DNA of 11,627 nucleotides from JAXDBV01 sp034678415 (GTDB taxonomy: Bacteria > Bacteroidota > Bacteroidia > Bacteroidales > VadinHA17), in contig JAXDBV010000135.1 of the NCBI GenBank assembly GCA_034678415.1, forward strand, positions 1 through 11,627, read 5' to 3'. The translations under genes and the position numbers were made by a program. Numbering within the stretch: the first letter of the stretch is position 1; each line of letters starts with the position of its first letter. Positions 1 to 7,200 of this stretch are shown here, piece after piece. The notes beneath the pieces are model-generated. The model worked only from the letters and a program-made list of their open reading frames with translations. It did not search any database and had not been told where the DNA came from.

Positions 1-1157
1 CTCTCCGGTCGCTGGCGGCCTGCCGGGGACAACGGTGTGCCGTGGAAGTCATCGTGGTATTTAATCACCCTGAGAATACTCCTGCGGAGGTGCTCAACCA
101 ACACAGGCAGGTGTTAAAGCAGGCGGATAGGTGGAAGAAGGATCTTTCCTCCCCGCGTTTTAACATAACCTGTGCCGATGCGGGAGCCGTTCCTTCCTCC
201 CTTGCCGGCCCGGGCTTTGCCAGGAAGCTCGGCATGGACCTGGCGGTATTCTGGTTTCATCAGTTACAGAAACCGGAGGGCATCATTGTTTCGCTTGATG
301 CCGACAGCCGGTGTGAACCCGATTACTTCACAGCGCTGGAAACCCATTTTACCACCTATCCCTCCCTTACCGGTTGTTCCGTATATTTTGAACACCCGCT
401 GGAAGGAGATGAATTTCCGGACATACTTTACGAAGGTATTATCCGCTACGAGCTCCATATGCGTTATCATATCCGGGCGCTCAGGCAAACCAATTTTCCC
501 TATGCGTTTCATACCATCGGTTCATGTTTTGCCGTCAGGGCAAATGTTTATGTTTCCCAGGGAGGGATGAACAAGCGAAAAGCGGGTGAGGATTTTTATT
601 TCCTTCATAAGATCATTCCCAACGGGTATTACAGGGAACTGAACTCCACGAGGATTATTCCGTCCCCACGGCCGTCGGAGAGGGTTCCCTTCGGCACAGG
701 CCCCCGTATGTCGGCATGGCTCAGAAATCCCTTTCAGCCTATACTCACCTATCATTATGATGCATACCGAATGCTGGCCAGTTTCTTTGCCATGAAAGAA
801 GAATATTACAGGGCCAGCACGAACGAGGTGCAGATGCTTATCCGGTCACTGCCTCATCCTTTGCGGCTTTTTCTTGAGCATCATCAGGCCGTATCAGCAA
901 TTGACGAGATCAACAGCAATGTGGCATCCGTACGTAGTTTCGTTAAACGCTTTTTCGGATGGTTCAACGCTTTCAGAATTATCAAGTACCTCAATCATGT
1001 TCACAGCCTGGGCATCGAAAGAATAGCGGTAAAGGAGGCTGTACTCGTGTTGATGCAAGATATTGGAATGAGATGCGGGGGAACGGTTTCCGAAAAGGAT
1101 CTGCTGCTGACCTTGAGGGATATGGATCGTGCAGTGGAATTTGAAACGGCAGAATGA
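1..1157 (+). CDS. Family 2 glycosyltransferase, 5' end outside window
   Basis: The reading frame is open from base 3 without a stop, so the GTG at 42 is an internal valine and not the start; the codons before it (ending ...RCAVEVIVVFN) read as the usual first strand of a GT-A fold. What is visible is 384 codons. A strand ending in the metal/nucleotide-sugar motif DADS lies at bases 297-308 (preceded by IIVSL), followed by a typical acceptor-side region and a GEDFYFL segment near 579-599, which resembles the ED motif carrying the catalytic base in GT2 enzymes. No clear membrane helix is seen in the C-terminal part, so it looks cytosolic or peripheral. GT2 enzymes move a sugar from a nucleotide donor to a glycan, lipid or protein acceptor; neither donor nor acceptor can be read here. 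It converges on the division gene with only 3 bases between the stops. Family assignment is fairly firm, the specific role unknown. Confidence 0.75.
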   Translation, partial: LRSLAACRGQRCAVEVIVVFNHPENTPAEVLNQHRQVLKQADRWKKDLSSPRFNITCADAGAVPSSLAGPGFARKLGMDLAVFWFHQLQKPEGIIVSLDADSRCEPDYFTALETHFTTYPSLTGCSVYFEHPLEGDEFPDILYEGIIRYELHMRYHIRALRQTNFPYAFHTIGSCFAVRANVYVSQGGMNKRKAGEDFYFLHKIIPNGYYRELNSTRIIPSPRPSERVPFGTGPRMSAWLRNPFQPILTYHYDAYRMLASFFAMKEEYYRASTNEVQMLIRSLPHPLRLFLEHHQAVSAIDEINSNVASVRSFVKRFFGWFNAFRIIKYLNHVHSLGIERIAVKEAVLVLMQDIGMRCGGTVSEKDLLLTLRDMDRAVEFETAE

Positions 1158-1160
1158 AAC

Positions 1161-1472
1161 CTACTTGTTCTCTGTGATGATGAAGATATCCTCGTTCGGT
1201 CGTTTCATAAGGTACTGTTCGCGGGCAAACTTTTCCAGGTTTTCACGGTTGGTCTTCAGCTCGTTCAGCCGCCGGGTATCCTTCTCAATTCTTTCCAGGT
1301 AATATTCCCTGTCCTGTTCCAGCTGACGCAGGTCTTTTAACTGTTTGATCCTGTCAATAAGGTTATTATTATCGAAGAACAGGAGCCAGAGAAAGAACAG
1401 CACCAGCGTAAGGATATACTTGTTGCGAGTAATCCTGACAGTCATTCTTACAATCCAGCGGATGATATACAT
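1161..1472 (-). CDS. Septum formation initiator family protein (FtsB/DivIC type)
   Basis: A 103-residue protein with a short basic N-terminus, one membrane helix at about residues 19-33 (YILTLVLFFLWLLFF) and then a heptad-rich coiled coil to about residue 80 containing many E, K, R and L residues. It closes with the family's hallmark stretch LEKFAREQYLMKRPNED. This architecture is that of FtsB/DivIC (septum formation initiator, Pfam PF04977), a bitopic protein whose periplasmic coiled coil pairs with FtsL and joins FtsQ in the divisome to regulate septal wall synthesis. Length matches the family. The ATG at 1472 follows a good -7 box by 18 bases; a second in-frame ATG at residue 10 (1445) is a possible alternative start. 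The gene stands alone, separated from pruA by a terminator. FtsL and FtsQ are not in the window. Confident on family, less on whether FtsB or DivIC is the better name. Confidence 0.88.
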   Translation of the reverse strand: MYIIRWIVRMTVRITRNKYILTLVLFFLWLLFFDNNNLIDRIKQLKDLRQLEQDREYYLERIEKDTRRLNELKTNRENLEKFAREQYLMKRPNEDIFIITENK

Positions 1473-1490
1473 ACCTGTCTTTTATGGCAG

Positions 1491-1498
1491 CAAATTTA
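1491..1498 (-). promoter_or_regulatory. Bacteroidota -7 box ahead of the FtsB/DivIC gene
   Basis: On the minus strand the bases read TAAATTTG, an exact match to the Bacteroidota housekeeping -7 consensus TAnnTTTG. It ends 18 bases before the ATG at 1472, so the leader would be only about 10-13 bases. No convincing -33 TTTG/TTG is seen at the usual distance. Prediction from consensus only. Confidence 0.5.
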
Positions 1499-1502
1499 GG
1501 GG

Positions 1503-1543
1503 AAGAAAAAATAAGGGGAAAGTGATCATGTTAACTTTCCCCT
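1503..1543 (-). terminator. Intrinsic terminator downstream of pruA
   Basis: Bases 1514-1523 (AGGGGAAAGT) and 1534-1543 (ACTTTCCCCT) are perfect inverted repeats, giving a 10-bp stem with a 10-base loop. On the minus strand the stem is followed at once by TATTTTTTCTT (1513-1503), a U-rich tract in the transcript. It begins about 20 bases past the pruA stop. The other direction lacks a comparable T tract, so it acts for the minus strand, ending the pruA transcript before the division gene. Confidence 0.85.
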
Positions 1544-1565
1544 GGAATTATTAACAGCGGTTTTT

Positions 1566-3197
1566 TCATCCTTCTTCCGGAATGAAATGCCGGTAATCTT
1601 CGGGCGGGAGGTAGTTTTCCTTGATGGCCCTTGGAGACACCCATCGCAGCAGGTTGATCAGTGATCCTGCCTTGTCATTGGTACCTGATTTACGGGCTCC
1701 GCCAAAGGGTTGCATGCCCACAATAGCCCCGGTAGGTTTGTCATTGATATAGAAATTACCTGCCGCGTTGACCAGCCGATCAAGGGCAAGATCAATGGCA
1801 GTACGGTCCTGGGCCATGATGGATCCCGTGAGGGCATAAATGGACGTATTGTCCACCAGATCAAGTGTCTCTGCGTATTTCTTTGCATTGTAGACATATA
1901 CACTGAGAATAGGGCCAAACAGCTCCTCGTGCATAGTGGGGTAATTGGGATCTTTCACAAGAAGGATAGTGGGTTCAATGAAATACCCCACCGATTTATC
2001 GTAACCGCCGCCGGTAATGATCTCCACCCCCTCGTCTTTCTTTGCTTTTTCAATGACACCCGCCAGTTTGTCGAACGATGGTTCGTCGATCACGGCATTC
2101 ATGAAGTTGGAAAAGTCAACAGGATCGCCCATCCTGATGGTCTTTACCTGTTCGACGAGCATTTTTCTTATTGCCGGCCACAGTGTATCGGGTACATAAG
2201 CCCTTGATGCCGCCGAACATTTCTGTCCCTGGTAGTCAAAGGCTCCGAGGATAAGGGCAGTAACCACCTGTTGAGGATGGGCTGATTCATGGACCATGAC
2301 AAAGTCTTTGCCACCGGTCTCACCCACGATACGGGGATACGACTTGTATATTCCGATATTTTCCCCGATTTGTTTCCAGATATTTTGGAACACCTCGGTG
2401 GATCCGGTATAGTGGATACCGGCAAAGTCGGGGTGTTTGAATATTACGTCGCCGGCCACGGGGCCGGGGACAAATACCAGGTTGATCACACCGGCGGGGA
2501 ATCCGGCTTCCCGGTATACTTCCATGAGAATGTTGGCGGAATATATCTGTGTGTTGGAGGGTTTCCACACCACGGTGTTGCCCATGAGGGCAGGAGCGGT
2601 GGGCAGGTTGGCTGCAATAGATGTAAAGTTGAAGGGTGACAGGGCAAACACAAACCCTTCAAGTGGTCTCTGTTCAAGCCTGTTCCATGTGTGATGAGAT
2701 GACCGGGGCTGCTGGCTGTAAATTTCAGCCATGAATTGCACATTGTACCTGAAGAAATCGACGATTTCACAAGCCGCATCCAGTTCAGACTGGAACAGGC
2801 TCTTTGACTGGCCCAGCATGGTGGCGGCATTGATCCTGGCACGGTATGGGTCGGAAATCAAACTGGCAGCTCTCAGCAATATCGATGCCCTCTGCCTCCA
2901 GTCCATCCGTGCCCACTCCTTCCTGGCTTTTAATGCCTCATCAATGGCCATTTGCACATGACTCTTGTCGCCCCGGTAATAGTACCCCAGGTGCTTCTTA
3001 TGGTTGTGCGGCATGGTGATGGGAATCCTGTTCCCTGTCCGAACCTCTTTACCCCCTATGAACATGGGTATTTCTATTTCCTTTGACAGGAAATCATTCA
3101 GGGTGTTTTTTATGGTAACATACTCCGGGGAACCCGGCTTGTAGGATAAGACCGGCTCATTAACGGCAGCCGGAACCTGTAATAAATCCTGTATCAT
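1566..3197 (-). CDS. pruA: L-glutamate gamma-semialdehyde dehydrogenase (1-pyrroline-5-carboxylate dehydrogenase)
   Basis: A 543-residue aldehyde dehydrogenase superfamily enzyme that oxidises glutamate gamma-semialdehyde, the open form of pyrroline-5-carboxylate, to glutamate with NAD+ (EC 1.2.1.88), the last step of proline and ornithine catabolism in the cytosol. The substrate-carbonyl and cofactor segments are in order: SPFNFTSIAANLP at about 187-199, VVWKPS at 209-214, the nucleotide-binding GSTEVF at 265-270, general base Glu293 in VGETGGKDF, and nucleophile Cys327 in GQKCSAASR. The length and the long N-terminus match the stand-alone P5C dehydrogenase type (as in human ALDH4A1) rather than the bifunctional PutA; no proline dehydrogenase domain is present or nearby. 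The ATG at 3197 has no Shine-Dalgarno sequence but an A/T-rich leader, usual for Bacteroidota. It is a single-gene transcript with its own terminator, divergent from the lipoprotein gene. Function is assigned with high confidence. Confidence 0.95.
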   Translation of the reverse strand: MIQDLLQVPAAVNEPVLSYKPGSPEYVTIKNTLNDFLSKEIEIPMFIGGKEVRTGNRIPITMPHNHKKHLGYYYRGDKSHVQMAIDEALKARKEWARMDWRQRASILLRAASLISDPYRARINAATMLGQSKSLFQSELDAACEIVDFFRYNVQFMAEIYSQQPRSSHHTWNRLEQRPLEGFVFALSPFNFTSIAANLPTAPALMGNTVVWKPSNTQIYSANILMEVYREAGFPAGVINLVFVPGPVAGDVIFKHPDFAGIHYTGSTEVFQNIWKQIGENIGIYKSYPRIVGETGGKDFVMVHESAHPQQVVTALILGAFDYQGQKCSAASRAYVPDTLWPAIRKMLVEQVKTIRMGDPVDFSNFMNAVIDEPSFDKLAGVIEKAKKDEGVEIITGGGYDKSVGYFIEPTILLVKDPNYPTMHEELFGPILSVYVYNAKKYAETLDLVDNTSIYALTGSIMAQDRTAIDLALDRLVNAAGNFYINDKPTGAIVGMQPFGGARKSGTNDKAGSLINLLRWVSPRAIKENYLPPEDYRHFIPEEG

Positions 3198-3224
3198 AAC
3201 CAGTATTTTTTATTGTTTTCTCAG

Positions 3225-3256
3225 CAAAAAATACAATAATGTATAAAAATGCAAAA
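3225..3256 (-). promoter_or_regulatory. Possible pruA promoter
   Basis: On the minus strand TTTTG (3256-3252) lies 18 bases before TATTTTTTG (3233-3225), resembling the Bacteroidota -33/-7 pair, but the -7 box has one extra base relative to TAnnTTTG and the spacer is slightly short. It lies about 27 bases before the ATG. The region is A/T-rich, so a chance match is quite possible. Confidence 0.25.
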
Positions 3257-3393
3257 TAAAAGTATGGCCTGTTTTCTTCTTTAAAAACGACTTTTCTCAT
3301 GTTATTGATCCCACATACACGGATCGGGTATTTTTACAGCATATGTTTTAGAAATCCCTCTGTATCCTTCTCCGGAAATTGACCTGAAAAGAC

Positions 3394-3401
3394 TACCTTT
3401 G
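3394..3401 (+). promoter_or_regulatory. Bacteroidota -7 box ahead of the lipoprotein gene
   Basis: TACCTTTG is an exact match to TAnnTTTG and ends 17 bases before the ATG at 3419, implying a leader of roughly 10-12 bases. No -33 TTTG is seen 19-21 bases upstream; an ATTG at 3378-3381 is too close. The rest of the 221-base divergent region (3198-3418) shows no further gene, repeat or RNA structure that I can support. Confidence 0.45.
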
Positions 3402-3418
3402 ATGCGAAAGAAAAAGTC

Positions 3419-4291
3419 ATGTCAACCCGTATTAAAATATACCTGTCTATACTACCGGTACTGCTTCTTATAACATGCGGGCACGATATGAACACGTTGA
3501 AACCATCCATTAGGTTCGCTGCGGGAGAGGATTATGTTAATTCCAATGTCATCATTGCGGAAGGGAACAAGGCGATGCTGGGGGTATATGCTGTGTGGGA
3601 CGGCGATGACCTGCTCAGCCGGCTGATCATCAATAAGAACGGAGTTGCCGTGCTTGACAGAGCCATTGGAAGGAGCAACCTTAACTTTTCGATGGAAATC
3701 ATCAAGGGAGCGGAGATTGAAGAGAACTGGGAATTCGTTGTGATGGATGAAGGGGATGAACAAATATCAGCATCCCTTATATTATACAGGAAGGCGGGTA
3801 TCACTGATTTCATTGCTCCTCATATAGGCGCACAGCAGTCGTCTCTGCCGTTATTTTATTCCGTTGAACATAACAAAGCCTATATGCCGGCAGATGCTCT
3901 CGCGAAACAGGATTCGGTAGATATCCTCTACTATTACAATCGCTTCAATTCCACCTCCACTTTATTATCCCCTGCCAACAGGATTGCCGATACTATCTAT
4001 ACGGGGATTAAGGGCCCATCATCGTGGAAGGTACGTAACACCACCCTGTTTCTCCCGGTAACCGTGCTTGATCCCGGCTCCTTTGATACCCTTTCAACGG
4101 ACTGGTTTCTTAAAGAAGCCTTCTCGAAGAATCTGTCGGTATGGAGCAGCCAGTCGGTCTTTCTCGAACCCGACAAGATGCTCTTTTTCCACCTTGCATC
4201 GGGGGAATACGGACTGATAAAAGTGCTGACACTCGATGAGGGCGTTGGAGGCAGTGCAGGATTAAGGATCAAGATGCAGAGGTTTGACTGA
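3419..4291 (+). CDS. Putative lipoprotein of unknown function
   Basis: A 290-residue protein that I do not recognise. It opens with MSTRIK, a hydrophobic stretch (residues 7-19) and Cys20 in LLITC, a signal-peptidase-II-like site; Thr just before the Cys is less usual than Gly, Ala or Ser. Lipid attachment would place it in the periplasm or at the outer membrane. The mature part is predicted mostly beta: residues 28-130 alternate hydrophobic strands with acidic turns (RFAAGEDYVNSN, EENWEFVVMDEGDE) in a way that suggests an Ig-like or other beta-sandwich domain, and the second half (140-290) holds YYYNRFN, TLFLPVTVLD and a closing LRIKMQRFD strand. No catalytic motif is visible. It is divergent from pruA and convergent with the DUF5103 gene (33 bases between stops), so it appears to be a single-gene unit. 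Its role cannot be inferred from neighbours. Confidence 0.7.
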   Translation: MSTRIKIYLSILPVLLLITCGHDMNTLKPSIRFAAGEDYVNSNVIIAEGNKAMLGVYAVWDGDDLLSRLIINKNGVAVLDRAIGRSNLNFSMEIIKGAEIEENWEFVVMDEGDEQISASLILYRKAGITDFIAPHIGAQQSSLPLFYSVEHNKAYMPADALAKQDSVDILYYYNRFNSTSTLLSPANRIADTIYTGIKGPSSWKVRNTTLFLPVTVLDPGSFDTLSTDWFLKEAFSKNLSVWSSQSVFLEPDKMLFFHLASGEYGLIKVLTLDEGVGGSAGLRIKMQRFD

Positions 4292-4324
4292 ACCCTTGGA
4301 GGAAAAAAACACAATGTCAAATGA

Positions 4325-5617
4325 TTACCGGGAAGCGACTGTATTCACGATATCCACACCCACCAGCTGATCATATCGTGAAGAAGGCCCGCGGAAATAT
4401 ATATATACCAGATAGTCATTTTCGGTCTGGTAATGGCTCCCCTCAATGATTTCAGTATTTGCCACCATGGATTCATCTGACAGGTATGCAAAGGAGTAAT
4501 TGTAGTATCCCTGTTTCAGCAACAAGGTTGTTTCATAGGATTTGGTGTCGAAGTTGTATACCATTTCGTTTGATCTGGAGAAGTTCCAGTCGGAGAGCGA
4601 TCCCAGCAGATAAATCCTGCCCCGGGCAAAGGGAATATCATACTTCAGTGAAAAGTATACATATACATAATCGGCATCGGTATAGCTGTTTTGCCCTTCC
4701 TGTACCTTAATGTAATACCTGCCGTTGATCTCGTTTTCGAAGAAATATGGTTTATAAGGTCTTGGTTCTGAGGGAAATAGCAATACATGGAAATACGGTT
4801 TAATGAGATCGATTTTTTGTATGAACTCTGATTGAAACCGCAGGCTTTTAATGTCAAAATACCTGAACTCGTTTCCGCCAGGGAATACATTTTCCATTTG
4901 ATAATCATATACCAGGCGGTTATCCCTGTAAAAAAGGGGCTTCAGCCCTGTAAGGGCATTATCCCACCTTCCGTTCTGCCGGATGACGAGCTTTATTTCC
5001 TGCATGGGATTGGCAGTTTTTAGGGATGAGAGGTCGACCGTTACATCCACCTCCTGGCCGGTCTCCTGATACCCGGTAAGGGTGGGCCTGTGAACATCCG
5101 TACGGATGTTTACCTGTGGTTGGTAGACGGAGAAACGACGGGTTAATAAAGGTTTATTCCTGTCGAAATCCTCAAACAACAGGAGGATATAGTTCCCTGA
5201 ATATTTGAGGAGCATATCATCGTTCGGAATGGTAAGCCTGTAATGGATGTAAGGTACAGTGGTATTAAATGAATAGTAATATTCGTTTAACGTGTATTCA
5301 ACAAATCCTTCAATATATTCATTCTGTTCGATGGATGATGGTTTCCAGTCGGCATCGCAATGGATCACGGTATAAGAAATCGTTCTTATGTTGTTCGTAA
5401 GATCGTCGAATGACAGTTCGAGCCTGTCGTTGCTTCTGAGTTCAATAATGGGATAAGACAATTCCCATCCTTTCTTATGAAACAACACCGTTTTGATTGT
5501 TTCAATGAAGATATGATCATGGTACATCTCCCCGTCACTGTCGGACGTTGCACAGACCGGGTGGAACGGCAGGACGATCAGCGTAAGAATGAATGCAGGG
5601 AGAAGTGCTTTTTGCAT
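4325..5617 (-). CDS. DUF5103 protein, type IX secretion Plug-like
   Basis: A 430-residue exported protein counted from the ATG at 5617. That start gives a clean signal peptide (MQKALLPAFILTLIVLPFHP, with likely cleavage after VCA at 21-23); in-frame ATGs at 5629 and 5671 would extend it by 4 or 18 residues, and the last would bury the hydrophobic core. Family-like features are HCDADWKPS at 87-95, GNYILLLFEDFD at 141-152 with LTRRFSVY to 165, and a DADYVYVYFSL strand at 314-324. Residues 330-405 (GRIYLLGSLSDWNFS, then YETTLLLKQGYYNYSF) look like an E-set/CBM48-type beta-sandwich. DUF5103 (PF17116) includes Plug, found in Flavobacterium johnsoniae closing the periplasmic end of the SprA translocon of the type IX secretion system. 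A Plug role is therefore plausible, but no other T9SS gene is in the window and family members may have other jobs. The family call is strong, the function moderate. Confidence 0.8.
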   Translation of the reverse strand: MQKALLPAFILTLIVLPFHPVCATSDSDGEMYHDHIFIETIKTVLFHKKGWELSYPIIELRSNDRLELSFDDLTNNIRTISYTVIHCDADWKPSSIEQNEYIEGFVEYTLNEYYYSFNTTVPYIHYRLTIPNDDMLLKYSGNYILLLFEDFDRNKPLLTRRFSVYQPQVNIRTDVHRPTLTGYQETGQEVDVTVDLSSLKTANPMQEIKLVIRQNGRWDNALTGLKPLFYRDNRLVYDYQMENVFPGGNEFRYFDIKSLRFQSEFIQKIDLIKPYFHVLLFPSEPRPYKPYFFENEINGRYYIKVQEGQNSYTDADYVYVYFSLKYDIPFARGRIYLLGSLSDWNFSRSNEMVYNFDTKSYETTLLLKQGYYNYSFAYLSDESMVANTEIIEGSHYQTENDYLVYIYFRGPSSRYDQLVGVDIVNTVASR

Positions 5618-5758
5618 TGTTATCACCATGAATGAACGTTGAAAATCTTTTTGAATTATATTGAATATCAAACTTTATTCCATTTGAAGAAATTCGGAAG
5701 TCTGTTCTTATGCTTTTAAACTTCTTAATTCGGCGGAGAAAACGTATTGAAATATATA

Positions 5759-5766
5759 TATATTTG
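5759..5766 (+). promoter_or_regulatory. nqrA: Probable -7 box of the nqr operon promoter
   Basis: TATATTTG, at the end of an AT-repeat tract (5752-5763), matches TAnnTTTG exactly. Transcription would begin near 5771-5774, giving a leader of about 60 bases before the nqrA ATG at 5832. No -33 TTTG is found at the expected distance (around 5735-5740). The region from 5618 to 5831 is divergent and also must hold the promoter for the DUF5103 gene; there, TAAAGTTTG on the minus strand (5677-5669) is one base off the consensus spacing. Confidence 0.45.
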
Positions 5767-5831
5767 TTGTCGAATTGCTTGATATTGGTATAAAATCAGT
5801 AATTTCCCACTGGAACAGACAGAATGAAAAC

Positions 5832-7187
5832 ATGTCAAAGATAATCAAATTAAAGCGCGGGCTGGATATTCCCCTGAAGGGTATGGCCGCGAGAGTGTTG
5901 GTTGAGGCGGAACCATCGGGCAGCTATGCATTGAAACCTCCTGACATTAAAGGCCTTGTTCCCAAACTGGTGGTGAAACCCGGGCAGACAGTAAAGGCGG
6001 GCAGTCCCCTGTTCTATGACAAAACCTTTCCCGACATTGTGTTTACCTCGCCGGTAAGCGGCACAGTGCTTGGTGTCAACAGGGGTGAGAGGAGGAGGAT
6101 CCTTGAGGTTACGGTCAGTCCCGATGCGGCTATGGAGTATGAATCATTTGGTAAGGCTGATCCGTTATCATTATCCCGCGACGAAGTGATAGGCCGGCTG
6201 CTGAAGAGCGGTACCTGGCCCCTGATAAGGCAGAGACCCTATGCGCTGACAGCACAACCAACCGTGAGGCCGAAAGCGATATTCATATCGGCGTTTGATA
6301 CCGCTCCTCTGGCGCCTGACCTTGATTTCATCATGGATGGCGAGGAACACAATTTCCAGACAGGGTTGAATGCCCTTAAAATGCTTACGGACGGTCAGCT
6401 GCATCTGAGCCTGCATGCAACAAAAACCCAACACCCGGTGTTTAACCGGGTAACAGGCGTTGAGAAACACCTGTTTACTGGGCCCCATCCGGCCGGTAAT
6501 GTGGGGATTCAGATACACCATATCGACCCGATTAACAAGGGGGATAAAGTATGGTATATTAATGCGCAGGATGTGCTGATCATCGGCAGGTTGTTTAACG
6601 AGGGACGGTATGATTGTTCACGAATCGTTGCGCTGACAGGATCGGAGGTAAAGATGCCGAGGTATTATAAAACCCGCCTGGGGGCATCTGTCCATGAAAT
6701 GGTCAGAGACAATGTTATGCCTGGACAACTGCGCTATATCAGTGGTAATGTGCTTACCGGAACCACCATCAGCAGCATCGGGTACATCGGATATTATGAT
6801 TCACAGGTTACGGTGATCCCAGAAGGAAAACATCATGAATTCTTGGGGTGGGCCAAGCCCGGCCTGGGAAAGTTCAGCCATTCGCGGAGCTTCTTCTCCT
6901 GGCTCTTTCCCTCACAAACATATCGCCTGGATACCAACCTGCAGGGTGGTGAACGTGCCTTCGTCCTTACAGGTCAGTATGAGAGAGTATTGCCGATGGA
7001 TATCTATCCCGTTCATCTGCTGAAGGCAATCCTTGATGATGATGTGGACAGGATGGAACAGCTTGGAATATATGAGGTGATTGAAGAAGATCTTGCCCTG
7101 TGCGAATTCGTCTGTACATCAAAAATCGAGGTGCAGGCAATCGTACGCAGGGGTATTGAACTGATGATCAAAGAGCTTGGTTTATAA
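5832..7187 (+). CDS. nqrA: Na+-translocating NADH:quinone oxidoreductase subunit A
   Basis: The 451-residue peripheral subunit on the cytosolic face of Na+-NQR (EC 7.2.1.1), the respiratory pump that oxidises NADH, reduces quinone and exports Na+. The start at 5832 (MSKIIKLKRGLDIPLKG) matches the conserved NqrA N-terminus; the frame stays open upstream to a TTG at 5775, but those codons lie about where transcription is predicted to begin. Residues about 35-90 form a barrel-sandwich (biotinyl/lipoyl-like) domain, with KPGQTVKAGSPLFYDK and SPVSGTV typical of it; the middle holds the Rossmann-like core and an SLBB region. Length is close to that of the Vibrio protein (about 446). NqrA carries no covalent cofactor and has been linked to quinone binding near NqrB. 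It is the first gene of the operon; nqrB follows after 13 bases. No strong Shine-Dalgarno sequence is seen. Confidence 0.96.
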   Translation: MSKIIKLKRGLDIPLKGMAARVLVEAEPSGSYALKPPDIKGLVPKLVVKPGQTVKAGSPLFYDKTFPDIVFTSPVSGTVLGVNRGERRRILEVTVSPDAAMEYESFGKADPLSLSRDEVIGRLLKSGTWPLIRQRPYALTAQPTVRPKAIFISAFDTAPLAPDLDFIMDGEEHNFQTGLNALKMLTDGQLHLSLHATKTQHPVFNRVTGVEKHLFTGPHPAGNVGIQIHHIDPINKGDKVWYINAQDVLIIGRLFNEGRYDCSRIVALTGSEVKMPRYYKTRLGASVHEMVRDNVMPGQLRYISGNVLTGTTISSIGYIGYYDSQVTVIPEGKHHEFLGWAKPGLGKFSHSRSFFSWLFPSQTYRLDTNLQGGERAFVLTGQYERVLPMDIYPVHLLKAILDDDVDRMEQLGIYEVIEEDLALCEFVCTSKIEVQAIVRRGIELMIKELGL

Positions 7188-7200
7188 TACGTTTGAAGGA

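Noticed and set aside
42..44. GTG at 42 as the start of the glycosyltransferase
   Set aside because: The same frame is open to base 3 and its upstream codons fit the first strand of a GT2 fold, so the true start lies outside the window.
1710..2207. 165-codon plus-strand open frame opposite pruA
   Set aside because: It covers the catalytic region of pruA in antisense and resembles no protein family.
4270..4324. Terminator between the convergent lipoprotein and DUF5103 genes
   Set aside because: The only pairing I find is a 4-bp GGTT/AACC stem, and the A7 run (4303-4309) is not placed after a stem on either strand.
7177..7200. TTG start of nqrB overlapping the end of nqrA
   Set aside because: The added residues do not resemble NqrB; ATG 7201 gives the conserved N-terminus and leaves a normal 13-base gap.
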